Shown here one piece after another: positions 16,120-25,344 of a stretch of 64,000 nt of DNA. The notes beneath the pieces are model-generated. The model searched no databases. It was not told where the DNA came from and saw only the letters and a list, made by a program, of their open reading frames with translations. A program made the translations under genes and the position numbers. Positions within the stretch are counted from its first letter, which is position 1. Each line of letters starts with the position of its first letter. The DNA is taken from NCBI RefSeq assembly GCF_016508255.1, contig NZ_JADVKT010000005.1:216644-280643 (forward strand), in the 5' to 3' direction. Source of the DNA: Acinetobacter calcoaceticus. Lineage in GTDB: Bacteria > Pseudomonadota > Gammaproteobacteria > Pseudomonadales > Moraxellaceae.

Positions 16120-16863
16120 TTACCCTGCTTGGGTAATCTGCATAATCATTGAATGAGCAATACTTCCTTTAAACGGAATTTCAGGTAATTGATCAATTTT
16201 GAAGAATTGTGCATCTGCAATTTCTTCTTCTTGCAGCTTAATTTCACCAGAGTCATATTCTGCTCTAAACGCAACCATAAGGTTACTTGGGAAGGGCCAA
16301 GGTTGACTTGACATATATTGAACATTTTTGAGTCTTAGGCCTACCTCTTCAAAAGCTTCGCGTTGTACTGCTTCTTCAAGCGTTTCACCCACTTCAACAA
16401 AACCTGCAATCAAACCATACATGTTGGTTTTGTTATGGACTGACTTCGCCAGCAAGATTTCATCATCACCTCGAGTAATGACCGTAATAATGCACGGGTT
16501 TACACGAGGATATTGATGATAGCGACAAGAAGGACACACCATTGCATATTCAGTTGGATGAACTTCTGTCGGGTGTCCGCAGTGACTACAAAACTTATGA
16601 TTGCGTCGCCATTCAAGTAACTGTACAGCGCGGCTTGCTTGTAAGAACTGTTCTTTAGACCAACTTGTAATGAGTTGGCGAATTGGAACCAGTTGTAAGC
16701 CTTCGGGGATAGGTTCCTCAGCAAGCAAGTCACGTGCAATGACCTGCTCATCATGAGTGAAAAGTAAATCACTTGCTAACTTTTCGACTTTGGGTAGTTG
16801 AAGGTTTTGATCAACCAGTAATTGTTGATGATGAAAAATATAAGCAAGTGATAATTCAGACAT
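16120..16863 (-). CDS. nudC: NADH pyrophosphatase / NAD-decapping Nudix hydrolase
   Basis: A 247-residue NudC. It has a four-cysteine zinc ribbon (Cys92, Cys95, Cys110, Cys113), the Nudix box from Gly154 (GFVEVGETLEEAVQREAFEE), and the NADH-specific SQPWPFP motif around residue 185. The enzyme splits NAD(H) and removes NAD caps from RNA. Its ATG overlaps the stop of the upstream helical gene (TAATG), so translation is probably coupled. Confidence 0.93.
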   Translation of the reverse strand: MSELSLAYIFHHQQLLVDQNLQLPKVEKLASDLLFTHDEQVIARDLLAEEPIPEGLQLVPIRQLITSWSKEQFLQASRAVQLLEWRRNHKFCSHCGHPTEVHPTEYAMVCPSCRYHQYPRVNPCIITVITRGDDEILLAKSVHNKTNMYGLIAGFVEVGETLEEAVQREAFEEVGLRLKNVQYMSSQPWPFPSNLMVAFRAEYDSGEIKLQEEEIADAQFFKIDQLPEIPFKGSIAHSMIMQITQAG

Positions 16864-18506
16864 TAAGCTGCCTTTTTTTGAAGTTGTTGACTACTCGACA
16901 ATGCTACATTAAACATGGATTGTAGAACAGGTTGTTTATTTTTTAAATTGTCAACCAACATGTCAAGGCCTGCTAATACATTAAAAATACAGTGAATTTG
17001 ATCTGTATTAAAAGGCTTGTTTTGTTCAAGTTGTTGCTGAACAAATTGAGCAGTTTGAAATAAAGCATCTTGTTGAATCGTGCTTCCTAAAAATTCGGCT
17101 GCACCCGCTAGCTCTTTTAATGAACCTGCAATTGCTTCAATATTTTGTGTCTGATCATTTGCATACAATGTAAGACTCTGACAAATAAAATCAATTAAAT
17201 TTTTTGTCTCTGTGAGTAAGGCTTGGTGTGCCTCATCAAGGCGATCTAAAGAAATATTCGTGTTATTCACATGAAGTTGTAAACGACTAGACGTATATTG
17301 GCGTACCAAAATACCAATTGAGTTCATGGCAGACAAAATGCTGTTCATGAGCTGTTGAGCATAGTTATCATTACTTAATATATTGAGTTGACTTAAACTA
17401 CTAGCTTGTTGAGAAAGCTCAGATGAGGCTTCGTCAAGGTTAAGTAGTTTAAATGTATATGCTAGCTGTAAAAGGCTTGTCTGTAATTGCTGCGCTTTTT
17501 CAGTCGACATATTTTGATAGTTATATTCAATATCATTACGTACTTTGTTCATTTCGCTCAAAATTAATTGGCTGACTGCATGCATGGTATCGAAGTCAGG
17601 ACCAAAAAGATGGCGGCTTAAAACAAGGAGTTGCGTATCTGTTAGTATTTCATCGCCTATATGGAGTTGGTTGCGAATATGGTAAGCAACCTCATGTTCT
17701 TGAGAGATAACGATACTTAAAATATCTGCAAATGCAGCCAAATCAGGCTTAAAAGTTTCTGGGGTTTTTAAGAACTGACCAATATAACTTTCAATATTAA
17801 TGAGTACACGTAGACGTGAATCATTTAAAAGCAGGTTATCAATATAGTTAAAAGCATTATTGACGAGTTGCCAATATTGTTGGCTTGGCTGATGGTTTGC
17901 CATGCTGACCAAATAGGTACCAATCAGTTTAAAAGCTTGAAAATTATGATTAGATTCTGTCTTTTTTAAAAATTGATGCAGAGATAACTTATAGAGTTGA
18001 TGGATAAACTGAGTTTTTTCAGTAATGAATACTTCAGGTAATGGGAGTTCAAGCGAAGTATTTGCAAGTAACGGAGCAATCGCTTGTCCAGAGGGTGTGA
18101 GTGGTTTATTTAAAGCTAATTCTAAATTGTTTAAGGTGTTAAGAAGAAACTGAGGGACTTGTAATTCACGCAAACAGATAAACTCAATATATCTTTTTAC
18201 CATGGTCGTGCCTTCACTCAGTGCAACGACATCATCTGTGTTAATTTGCGTTGGCTTAGCAATAATTTTTTGCATGAGCTCAGTTGAATATTGAGTGATT
18301 TTTGCAAGATAGGGGATATCAATTAAACGGAGGACTTGAGTGCATTGTTTAAATTGTTCTAATGCATCATCAATACCAAAAGGGAGTGTTTGCTCTTCAA
18401 TTAAAGTGCTTACAGCGCCTTCAACCAGTTTTATTGAGCGATCAATTTCATGTTTAATGATGAGTAAAGCTGTTGGATCGAAATGAATCGAAGTATGCTC
18501 AGACAT
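16863..18506 (-). CDS. Large helical protein resembling the N-terminal part of ChpA
   Basis: A 547-residue protein, all helical, without signal peptide or membrane segment. The opening FDPTALLIIKHEIDRSIKLVEGAV and repeated helical units recall the N-terminal Hpt-like scaffold of the ChpA pilus-chemotaxis kinase, but no kinase, CheW or receiver domain follows. No canonical phosphorylatable Hpt motif (HxxKG) is obvious. The start MSEHTS at 18506 is chosen over an in-frame ATG six codons upstream. It is coupled to nudC, an unrelated function. Role in twitching or chemotaxis is inference only. Confidence 0.6.
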   Translation of the reverse strand: MSEHTSIHFDPTALLIIKHEIDRSIKLVEGAVSTLIEEQTLPFGIDDALEQFKQCTQVLRLIDIPYLAKITQYSTELMQKIIAKPTQINTDDVVALSEGTTMVKRYIEFICLRELQVPQFLLNTLNNLELALNKPLTPSGQAIAPLLANTSLELPLPEVFITEKTQFIHQLYKLSLHQFLKKTESNHNFQAFKLIGTYLVSMANHQPSQQYWQLVNNAFNYIDNLLLNDSRLRVLINIESYIGQFLKTPETFKPDLAAFADILSIVISQEHEVAYHIRNQLHIGDEILTDTQLLVLSRHLFGPDFDTMHAVSQLILSEMNKVRNDIEYNYQNMSTEKAQQLQTSLLQLAYTFKLLNLDEASSELSQQASSLSQLNILSNDNYAQQLMNSILSAMNSIGILVRQYTSSRLQLHVNNTNISLDRLDEAHQALLTETKNLIDFICQSLTLYANDQTQNIEAIAGSLKELAGAAEFLGSTIQQDALFQTAQFVQQQLEQNKPFNTDQIHCIFNVLAGLDMLVDNLKNKQPVLQSMFNVALSSSQQLQKKAA

Positions 18507-18637
18507 AAACGTTCCCCTTTGCAAAATAAATCAATTGTTATATTCGTAGTGCTCGATAATTTGAGCTAAAAATCTATGCGACTAATATAACTTAACTTAC
18601 AAAGGGGAAAAGCTAAAAACGTTAAAGAATCAAAAAT

Positions 18638-20014
18638 TTATTTTGCAAAAAGGCAAGGTTCTCCATGTTTTTTCTCAAATTCTTTGACCCAAGTCTCATG
18701 TGTATTTAGCTCTTCTTCAGAAGGACGAATAACTGGTAGGTCAATTTGAACCCTCGTTTTATTTGCAGTGTTCAGGCTATTTTCACTTTGAGATAAGGCA
18801 TCTATATCAAAAGAAACTTGCCCACCTGTCATTGCCAAGTAAACATCTGAAAGAATTTCAGCATCGAGTAATGCACCGTGGAAAGTACGGTCACGTGCTG
18901 GAATTTCATAACGTCTTACAAGGGCATCAAGCGAGTTTTTTTGCCCTGGATGTTTGCTTTTCGCTAAAGCTAAAGTATCTGTTACCTCGCATACTTCAGA
19001 AAGCGCGGGAAGGCCAGCGCGTCTAAACTCCATATCAAGGAAGTTCATATCGAAGGTTGCGTTGTGGGCAATAATCTCTGCGCCTTTTAGATAATCAAAA
19101 AGCGTGTCGGCAATGTCTGCATAGAGTGGTTTATCTTTTAAGAAATTATCACTAATACCATGGATGTTTTCTGAGTCGCCCACTGGTTTTTGCGGATTAA
19201 TATAAATATGAATCGAGCTACCGGTGAGTTTCCGGTTAATCATTTCAATGGCGCCCACTTCAATAATTCGGTCACCATCCTGAAAGTAAAAACCAGTGGT
19301 TTCTGTATCAAGAATCAGTTGTCGAGGGCCTTGTAATTTTAGCTTGGCTTCGGTTACAACAACTTGGGGGTGAATATTATTGATTGGTTGCTTACTTTCT
19401 TGCTCAGCAGGTTCAACTTCAATAACTTCTTCATCCACAATAATCATCTCAACTTCTTCGGACTGTTCAAGATCAATATTATCTTCTTCGGTTACTTCTG
19501 CCATATCAAACCCAAAAGGGTCGTCGAGCAACCAATCCTGTTCAGGCTTTTTTATATCTTGCAGTGCAGTCACTTGAACTGTTTTTTTTTGCAGTGCAGT
19601 TTGATCGGCTCCGATATTTGCAAGCTCATCAGCCATTTCATTGCCAGCATGTCCAGCATGGCCTTTAATCCAATGCCATTCAATATTTCGACCTGCACAG
19701 ACAGCATCTAATTTTTGCCAAAGGTCAGGATTTTTTACATCCTTCCAGTTTTTCTTTTTCCAGCCATGAATCCATTCGGTAATCCCTTGCTTCACGTAAT
19801 TTGAATCTGTCCAGATAATTAAGTGAGCATCGGTTGGGCAAAATGAGACGCCTTCAATAGCAGCAGTGAGCTCCATGCGGTTATTGGTTGTATCAGGTTC
19901 ACCGCCAAATAATTTATGTTCACCCTGCTCGGTAATGACATATGCGCCCCAACCACCTAAACCAGGATTGCCACGACATGCACCATCAACATACAGTGTG
20001 ATTGTTTGAGACAT
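18638..20014 (-). CDS. rnhA-dnaQ: RNase HI fused to DNA polymerase III epsilon
   Basis: A 458-residue fusion. Residues 1-145 are RNase HI (LYVDGACRGNPGLGGWGAY, NNRMELTAAIEG, IIWTDSNYVKQGI, GHAGHAGNEMADELA), with the D-E-D-D catalytic set visible. An acidic linker (about 155-215, rich in E/V/D) follows. Residues about 230-410 are the DnaQ 3'-5' exonuclease (LILDTETTGFYFQDGDRIIEVGAIE, IIAHNATFDMNFLD, HGALLDAEILSDVYLAM), and a C-terminal tail follows that would bind the polymerase alpha subunit. In most bacteria these are separate, often adjacent and divergent genes. The one frame is unbroken. Confidence 0.93.
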   Translation of the reverse strand: MSQTITLYVDGACRGNPGLGGWGAYVITEQGEHKLFGGEPDTTNNRMELTAAIEGVSFCPTDAHLIIWTDSNYVKQGITEWIHGWKKKNWKDVKNPDLWQKLDAVCAGRNIEWHWIKGHAGHAGNEMADELANIGADQTALQKKTVQVTALQDIKKPEQDWLLDDPFGFDMAEVTEEDNIDLEQSEEVEMIIVDEEVIEVEPAEQESKQPINNIHPQVVVTEAKLKLQGPRQLILDTETTGFYFQDGDRIIEVGAIEMINRKLTGSSIHIYINPQKPVGDSENIHGISDNFLKDKPLYADIADTLFDYLKGAEIIAHNATFDMNFLDMEFRRAGLPALSEVCEVTDTLALAKSKHPGQKNSLDALVRRYEIPARDRTFHGALLDAEILSDVYLAMTGGQVSFDIDALSQSENSLNTANKTRVQIDLPVIRPSEEELNTHETWVKEFEKKHGEPCLFAK

Positions 20015-20246
20015 AAATCGAAACCTAAACTAAAAGAAAAAGAACTGAATATGGTGTATTGTATACGCAAAAAGTTCGGTTCCATCGTTACAAGGCAAGG
20101 TTTTTTTAATTTCTTGTAACATTTCCATGCAAATGACATTAAATTATTGCCTTGTCTATCTTGCATGCTTTACTACAATGGCATCGAAGACCTAGGGTTT
20201 GTGGGCAGACCCCAAAAAATATTACGCGAGTTGTTTGGAAGTTTTT

Positions 20247-23200
20247 ATGTATAAACCAACCACATCTGTGTGGCAGCCATCTGCGGCATCATTGTTTAAA
20301 ATTACCGTGCTTAGCTCTGCTTTAGCTGCGTTGGGTATTACAACAGGCTGTTCATCGACTCCACAATCTGCAAAAACCTCAAAATCTAAGCAGGTCAGCG
20401 GTGCAGGTTATTTAGATGCAAGTAGTCTTGACTCTTTGGAAGACTTACTTTCAGCAACTGATATGCGTGCTGTAGAAGGTGATCGTCTGCTTATTTTAAA
20501 GCATGGTGATGTCTGGAAGCGTATGTCCGTGGGTTTCAAAATGGATTTGAATCATTGGGATTCACGTATTGAAGCTCAGCGTAGCTGGTTTATTTCTCGT
20601 CAGCCTTACCTTGATCGCTTGAGTGCTCGTGCCAGTCGTTATTTGTACCATACAGTGAAAGAAGCTGAACGCCGTGGATTGCCAACAGAACTTGCGTTAT
20701 TACCAGTAATTGAAAGTTCTTATGACCCAGCTGCAACAAGTAGCGCAGCAGCAGCGGGGCTATGGCAGTTTATTCCAAGCACTGGTCGTATTTATGGCTT
20801 AAAACAAACAGGTATGTATGATGGGCGTCGAGATGTCGTTGAGTCGACTCGCGCAGCTTATGAATTTTTGGGAAGCCTATATAATCAATTCGGTTCTTGG
20901 GAACTTGCTTTGGCAGCCTATAATGCTGGCCCAGGACGTATTCAACAGGCGATTAACCGCAACCAAGCTGCTGGTTTACCAACTGACTATTGGTCATTAA
21001 AATTGCCTGCAGAAACGATGAACTATGTTCCACGTTTCTTAGCTGTTGCTCAAATTATTAAAAATCCAAAGGCTTATGGTGTAGAACTACCACCAATTGC
21101 AAATAGACCCCATTTCCGTGAAGTGACTTTATCTGCGCCTTTAAGTTTAAATGAAATTGCTTCTGTAGCAGGATTAAGCCGCGCGGAACTTTATGCATTG
21201 AACCCAGGCTATCGCGGTGAAGCAGTAGACCCTGCGAGTCCAATGCGTATTTTGATTCCAGCAGATTTAAGCCCTTCAATTGATAATAAATTAAAAGGAA
21301 CAAAATCGGGTGGTAGCTCAGGTTGGTGGGCAAATGTAACTTCACCGTCTAAACCGACGACAGTTAGTCCTTCTACTTCAGTGACAACAAGACCGACTCC
21401 TACAACGCAAGTTCAGCCAGTTAAACCTTCTTCACCAGTGAAGACAAGTTCAGCTACTTCAAAATCTACACCACGTGGTTCAGATGCGTTGGCTGCCTTT
21501 GCCGCATCGGCGGATGTACCGAGTGCACCGCGTATTCCTGTAGCTGTGACCAATGCAGCTAACATTACGAAGCCTGTTAAAATGGAACCACCAATTTCGG
21601 CTTCTGAACGTGAAAAGATTTTAGCGGCAGTTCGCGCTGAAGGCGTAAAAGAAACTGTAGATCAAGCTTTGCAACCGCAAGCAACTCAAGCTGAAAAAGA
21701 TCAAGTCGTTGCTGAATTAAAAGCAATTGCGCCTAAAGGAACTGAAATTGTCGATCCGTATGATGGCAAAATTAGGTTAACTGCAATTCAGACAAGTCAG
21801 TCAGTTGCAGAACAGCAAGGTAAAGAGGTCAGCAAAGGTTTTGCTTATCCAAAAACTCTAACAGAAGATGCAAGTGTTGCGAATTCTGAAGAGGCACAGC
21901 GTAATAAAGACAAACCTTACATTAAGACTGATACTGATGTAGTGGTTGTACAACCTAAAGGTAAGCGTAGTACCTATACTGTTTTACCGGGTGATACTTT
22001 AGCTGTTATTGCGATGAAAAACGGAGTGAACTGGCGTGATGTTGCTAAGTGGAACCAGATTGATCCTGAAAAGACGTTATATGTAGGATCAACGCTTTAT
22101 CTTTATGATGCCAAACCACAAGAGACCCAAAGTGCTTCGAAAAGTACTGCTAAGCCGGATGTATATGTAGTTGAGGCTAACGACAGTTTAAGTGGTGTTG
22201 CTAATCAGTTTAATTTGTCAGTAAAACAATTAGCTGAATATAACGATTTATCAGTGACCGATGGTTTGTTTGTTGGTCAGAAACTGCATTTGAAAGAGCC
22301 TAAAGGCAATCGTAATTCTGCTAAGGCAGAGGCTAAAGCAGTTCAGGCAAGTGCACGTCGTATTGCGACAAAGAGCTATACAGTTAAACGCGGCGAATAC
22401 CTTAAATTGATTGCAGACCGTTATGCACTCTCTAATCAAGAGTTAGCAGAACTGACACCAGGATTGTCAGCTGGTAGTAATTTAATGGTCGGTCAGAAAA
22501 TTAATGTACCTGCAAAAGAAATTGCTGTTGATGAAGGTGATGACAACAAAGCTTCTGGTAAATATGAAAAACTTGCAGCAGGTCCATCATATAAGACTGA
22601 AAGTTATAAAGTGCAGCGTGGTGATACATTATCAAGTATTGCGACCAAGTCTAAAATTAGCTTAACTGAACTTGCAGAACTGAATAACTTAAAAGCTAGT
22701 AGTCATGTACAACTTGGGCAAAACTTGAAAGTACCTGCGGGTGTAAGTGTTCCAGACCACTATGTTGTACAGTCGGGTGATAGTTTGCATGCGATTGCAG
22801 CTAAATATAACTTACAAACAAGCTATTTAGCTGATTTAAACGGTTTATCTCGTACGGCAGGTGTCCGTGCTGGTCAGCGTTTAAAATTGACAGGTGAAGT
22901 TGAAGCACCGAGCAAGGCTTCTACTACTAAAAATGCTAAAGATGAAACACCAGATACTTATACAGTTAAATCTGGTGATAATTTACGAAGCATCGCCAAT
23001 CGCTATCATCTACAGTTAGATTACCTTACAGCATTAAATGGCTTGCCTCGTAACAGCAGTGTGCGTGTAGGACAGCATTTAAAGCTAACAGGTGATGTAC
23101 CTACAGTTGAAACAGCTAAAGTTGATACCAAGACCTCAGCTAAAACGGTTGCGGCTGGTAAAAACACTGAAAAATATACTGTGAAATCTGGTGAGTCCTT

Positions 23201-23462
23201 AAATAGTATTGCGAGTCGTGCAGGAATTTCAGTGCGTGAACTTGCTGAAATGAATGCCTTGAAAGCAAGTGCTAACTTACAGCGCGGTCAAAATATTGTT
23301 ATTCCAAAAACTGTTGTGGAATACAAGGTAAAGCGCGGTGATACATTAATTGGTCTTGCCAGCAAATATGGTTTAGAAACCAATTTACTGGCTGAGCTGA
23401 ATAATTTAACGCCTTCTACTCAGCTTCGCATTGGCGATGTCATTAAAGTGCCTAATTTATAA
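20247..23462 (+). CDS. mltD: Membrane-bound lytic transglycosylase D with about eight LysM domains
   Basis: A 1071-residue protein from the ATG at 20247; the TTG at 20199 would place a polar segment before the signal peptide. The signal ends at a lipobox-like TTGC (Cys35). The SLT catalytic domain (about 135-280) carries LPVIESSYDP with the catalytic Glu, AAGLWQFIPSTGR and AAYNAGPGR. A degenerate LysM-like unit follows, then a P/T/S-rich linker, then eight LysM repeats from about residue 580 to the end, each with the Y-V-x-GD-L pattern. It cleaves peptidoglycan to 1,6-anhydro products. LysM number is well above the two of E. coli MltD. Confidence 0.92.
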   Translation: MYKPTTSVWQPSAASLFKITVLSSALAALGITTGCSSTPQSAKTSKSKQVSGAGYLDASSLDSLEDLLSATDMRAVEGDRLLILKHGDVWKRMSVGFKMDLNHWDSRIEAQRSWFISRQPYLDRLSARASRYLYHTVKEAERRGLPTELALLPVIESSYDPAATSSAAAAGLWQFIPSTGRIYGLKQTGMYDGRRDVVESTRAAYEFLGSLYNQFGSWELALAAYNAGPGRIQQAINRNQAAGLPTDYWSLKLPAETMNYVPRFLAVAQIIKNPKAYGVELPPIANRPHFREVTLSAPLSLNEIASVAGLSRAELYALNPGYRGEAVDPASPMRILIPADLSPSIDNKLKGTKSGGSSGWWANVTSPSKPTTVSPSTSVTTRPTPTTQVQPVKPSSPVKTSSATSKSTPRGSDALAAFAASADVPSAPRIPVAVTNAANITKPVKMEPPISASEREKILAAVRAEGVKETVDQALQPQATQAEKDQVVAELKAIAPKGTEIVDPYDGKIRLTAIQTSQSVAEQQGKEVSKGFAYPKTLTEDASVANSEEAQRNKDKPYIKTDTDVVVVQPKGKRSTYTVLPGDTLAVIAMKNGVNWRDVAKWNQIDPEKTLYVGSTLYLYDAKPQETQSASKSTAKPDVYVVEANDSLSGVANQFNLSVKQLAEYNDLSVTDGLFVGQKLHLKEPKGNRNSAKAEAKAVQASARRIATKSYTVKRGEYLKLIADRYALSNQELAELTPGLSAGSNLMVGQKINVPAKEIAVDEGDDNKASGKYEKLAAGPSYKTESYKVQRGDTLSSIATKSKISLTELAELNNLKASSHVQLGQNLKVPAGVSVPDHYVVQSGDSLHAIAAKYNLQTSYLADLNGLSRTAGVRAGQRLKLTGEVEAPSKASTTKNAKDETPDTYTVKSGDNLRSIANRYHLQLDYLTALNGLPRNSSVRVGQHLKLTGDVPTVETAKVDTKTSAKTVAAGKNTEKYTVKSGESLNSIASRAGISVRELAEMNALKASANLQRGQNIVIPKTVVEYKVKRGDTLIGLASKYGLETNLLAELNNLTPSTQLRIGDVIKVPNL

Positions 23463-23477
23463 AATAATTAGCAACTT

Positions 23478-25313
23478 ATGCATAAATTATATTTTCAACT
23501 GAGCCTGCTAGTCGGGCTCAGTGTCGTTTCTCATGTTGTCTTTTCAGCGCAGCAAACCACCTCATACATTGCGATTCATTCCAAACCCAAATATTTGGGA
23601 ATGATGGCGATGCCATATGCAAACCCTAATGCGCCTAAAGGTGGTTTGTTAAGTCAGGCGGCCCAAGGAACTTTTGATAACCTCAATAGTATGAATGGCA
23701 AAGGGAATGCCACAGAAGGTGTTAATTATCTTTTTGATTCTTTAATGACCCAATCGCTAGATGAGGTCGGGGTTTTATATCCTCTTTTGGCAGAGAAAGT
23801 GAGTTATGATCCGGACAAAACTCAGTCAGTAACTTTCTATTTAAACCCTAAGGCTCGTTTTAGTAATGGGCAGCCTTTAACCGCGGCAGATGTTAAATTT
23901 AGTTTTGATGCCTATCAGACAAAATCAAATTTAGGGCTACAAATGTACCTTGCTGATTTGGCAAAAACGGAAGTGATAAACCCACATCAAGTAAAGTTTA
24001 GTTTTAAGTCTGCTCATAATCCTAAAATGCCATTTATTTTGGCGACCTTGCCCATTTACTCAAAAACAGACTGGCAAAAAAAGGATTTTACCCGAATTAC
24101 TTTGCAACCTATTGTTGGCTCGGGACCTTATGTAGTTGAACGAGTTGATGCGGGTAGAAGTATTAGCTATAAACGAAATCCAAATTATTGGGCAAAAGAT
24201 TTGCCTATTAATAAGGGGCGCTATAATTTCGACAGATTGAAATATGTCTATTATCGAAATTGGGATATTGCTTTTGAAGGGTTTAAATCAGGGCAATATA
24301 CCTTACATGAAGAGACTAATCCTAAAAAATGGGTAATGGACTATCGCTTTCCGGCAGTAAAAGCGGGTTTAGTCACTCAATATAAATTTCGGCACCATAA
24401 TCCGATTGCAACCGAAAGTTATGTTTTTAACACGAGACGGAAGCCTTTAAATGACATTCGTCTAAGGCAAGCCCTTACGTATGCCTATGACTTTGAATGG
24501 CAGAATAAAGCATTATTTTATGGCCAATATCAGCGCCTTCAAAGTTATTTTGAAAATAGCGAATTAGCCGCAACCGGTCGACCTTCAAAATTTGAATTGG
24601 AGTTGTTAAAACCGTTATTACCCAAGTTATCTCCAGTGATGCAAAAGGGTGTTTTAGCAGACTGGAAATACCCAGTGTCGGATGCAAGTGGATTTAACCG
24701 TCGGAATTTATTAATTGCACGGCAGTTACTGATACAAGCGGGTTATAACGTTAAAGATGGGCAGTTATTTACACCTGAAGGGAAAAAAGTTCAGCTTGAA
24801 TTTTTGATTCAGCAAGATGGCAAGCAAAGAACGCTTATGCCTTTTGTTCGTAACCTGAAAAAATTAGGTATTCAGGTCAATTTACGTCAAGTCGATGCGC
24901 CACAATATTTAGAACGTACGCGCCGTTATGACTTTGACATGACCACAATGAACTTGCCGCAATCTCTTAATCCAGGTAATGAACAGAGTCAGTTTTGGGG
25001 GAGTGTGGCAGCCGCTCAAGAGGGGAATTATAATTATGCGGGTATTCGAAATCCCGTGATTGATCAAGTCATTTCCAAACTTGTTGCAAGCAAAGATCGT
25101 GAGCAACAGATTATTTATACTCGTATTCTCGATCGATTGCTTAAAGCTGGATATTATCAAATTCCGACCTATGGTAAAGGTGAAAACTGGTATGCTTACT
25201 GGAATATGTATCAACAACCTCAAGTTAAACCGTTGCTTTCTTCTGGGATAGATTACTGGTGGAGTGATGCAAATAAAGCCAAAAAAGTTGCCAAATATTT
25301 ACATCAACAATAA
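23478..25313 (+). CDS. yejA: Peptide ABC transporter substrate-binding protein
   Basis: A 611-residue periplasmic solute-binding protein of family 5 (SBP_bac_5) with a signal peptide ending SHVVFSA. Recognisable stretches are FDNLNSMNGKGNATEGVNYLFDSLM, RFSNGQPLTAADVKFSFDA and VVGSGPYVVERVDAGR-like text. In enterobacteria YejABEF imports peptides such as microcin C. It starts 16 bases after mltD and is first of four genes yejA-B-E-F. Confidence 0.9.
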   Translation: MHKLYFQLSLLVGLSVVSHVVFSAQQTTSYIAIHSKPKYLGMMAMPYANPNAPKGGLLSQAAQGTFDNLNSMNGKGNATEGVNYLFDSLMTQSLDEVGVLYPLLAEKVSYDPDKTQSVTFYLNPKARFSNGQPLTAADVKFSFDAYQTKSNLGLQMYLADLAKTEVINPHQVKFSFKSAHNPKMPFILATLPIYSKTDWQKKDFTRITLQPIVGSGPYVVERVDAGRSISYKRNPNYWAKDLPINKGRYNFDRLKYVYYRNWDIAFEGFKSGQYTLHEETNPKKWVMDYRFPAVKAGLVTQYKFRHHNPIATESYVFNTRRKPLNDIRLRQALTYAYDFEWQNKALFYGQYQRLQSYFENSELAATGRPSKFELELLKPLLPKLSPVMQKGVLADWKYPVSDASGFNRRNLLIARQLLIQAGYNVKDGQLFTPEGKKVQLEFLIQQDGKQRTLMPFVRNLKKLGIQVNLRQVDAPQYLERTRRYDFDMTTMNLPQSLNPGNEQSQFWGSVAAAQEGNYNYAGIRNPVIDQVISKLVASKDREQQIIYTRILDRLLKAGYYQIPTYGKGENWYAYWNMYQQPQVKPLLSSGIDYWWSDANKAKKVAKYLHQQ

Positions 25314-25344
25314 AAAGCACCTGCCATAAAGGAAATCCTGTTAT

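Noticed and set aside
16120..16145. CAGATTACCC/GGGTAATCTG hairpin
   Set aside because: Lies inside the nudC coding end; the perfect hairpin at 16083-16113 is the better terminator candidate.
20180..20245. GGGTTT/AGACCC hairpin with A-run before mltD, considered as riboswitch or attenuator
   Set aside because: Only 6 bp with a G-T pair and no U-run on the coding strand; not enough support.
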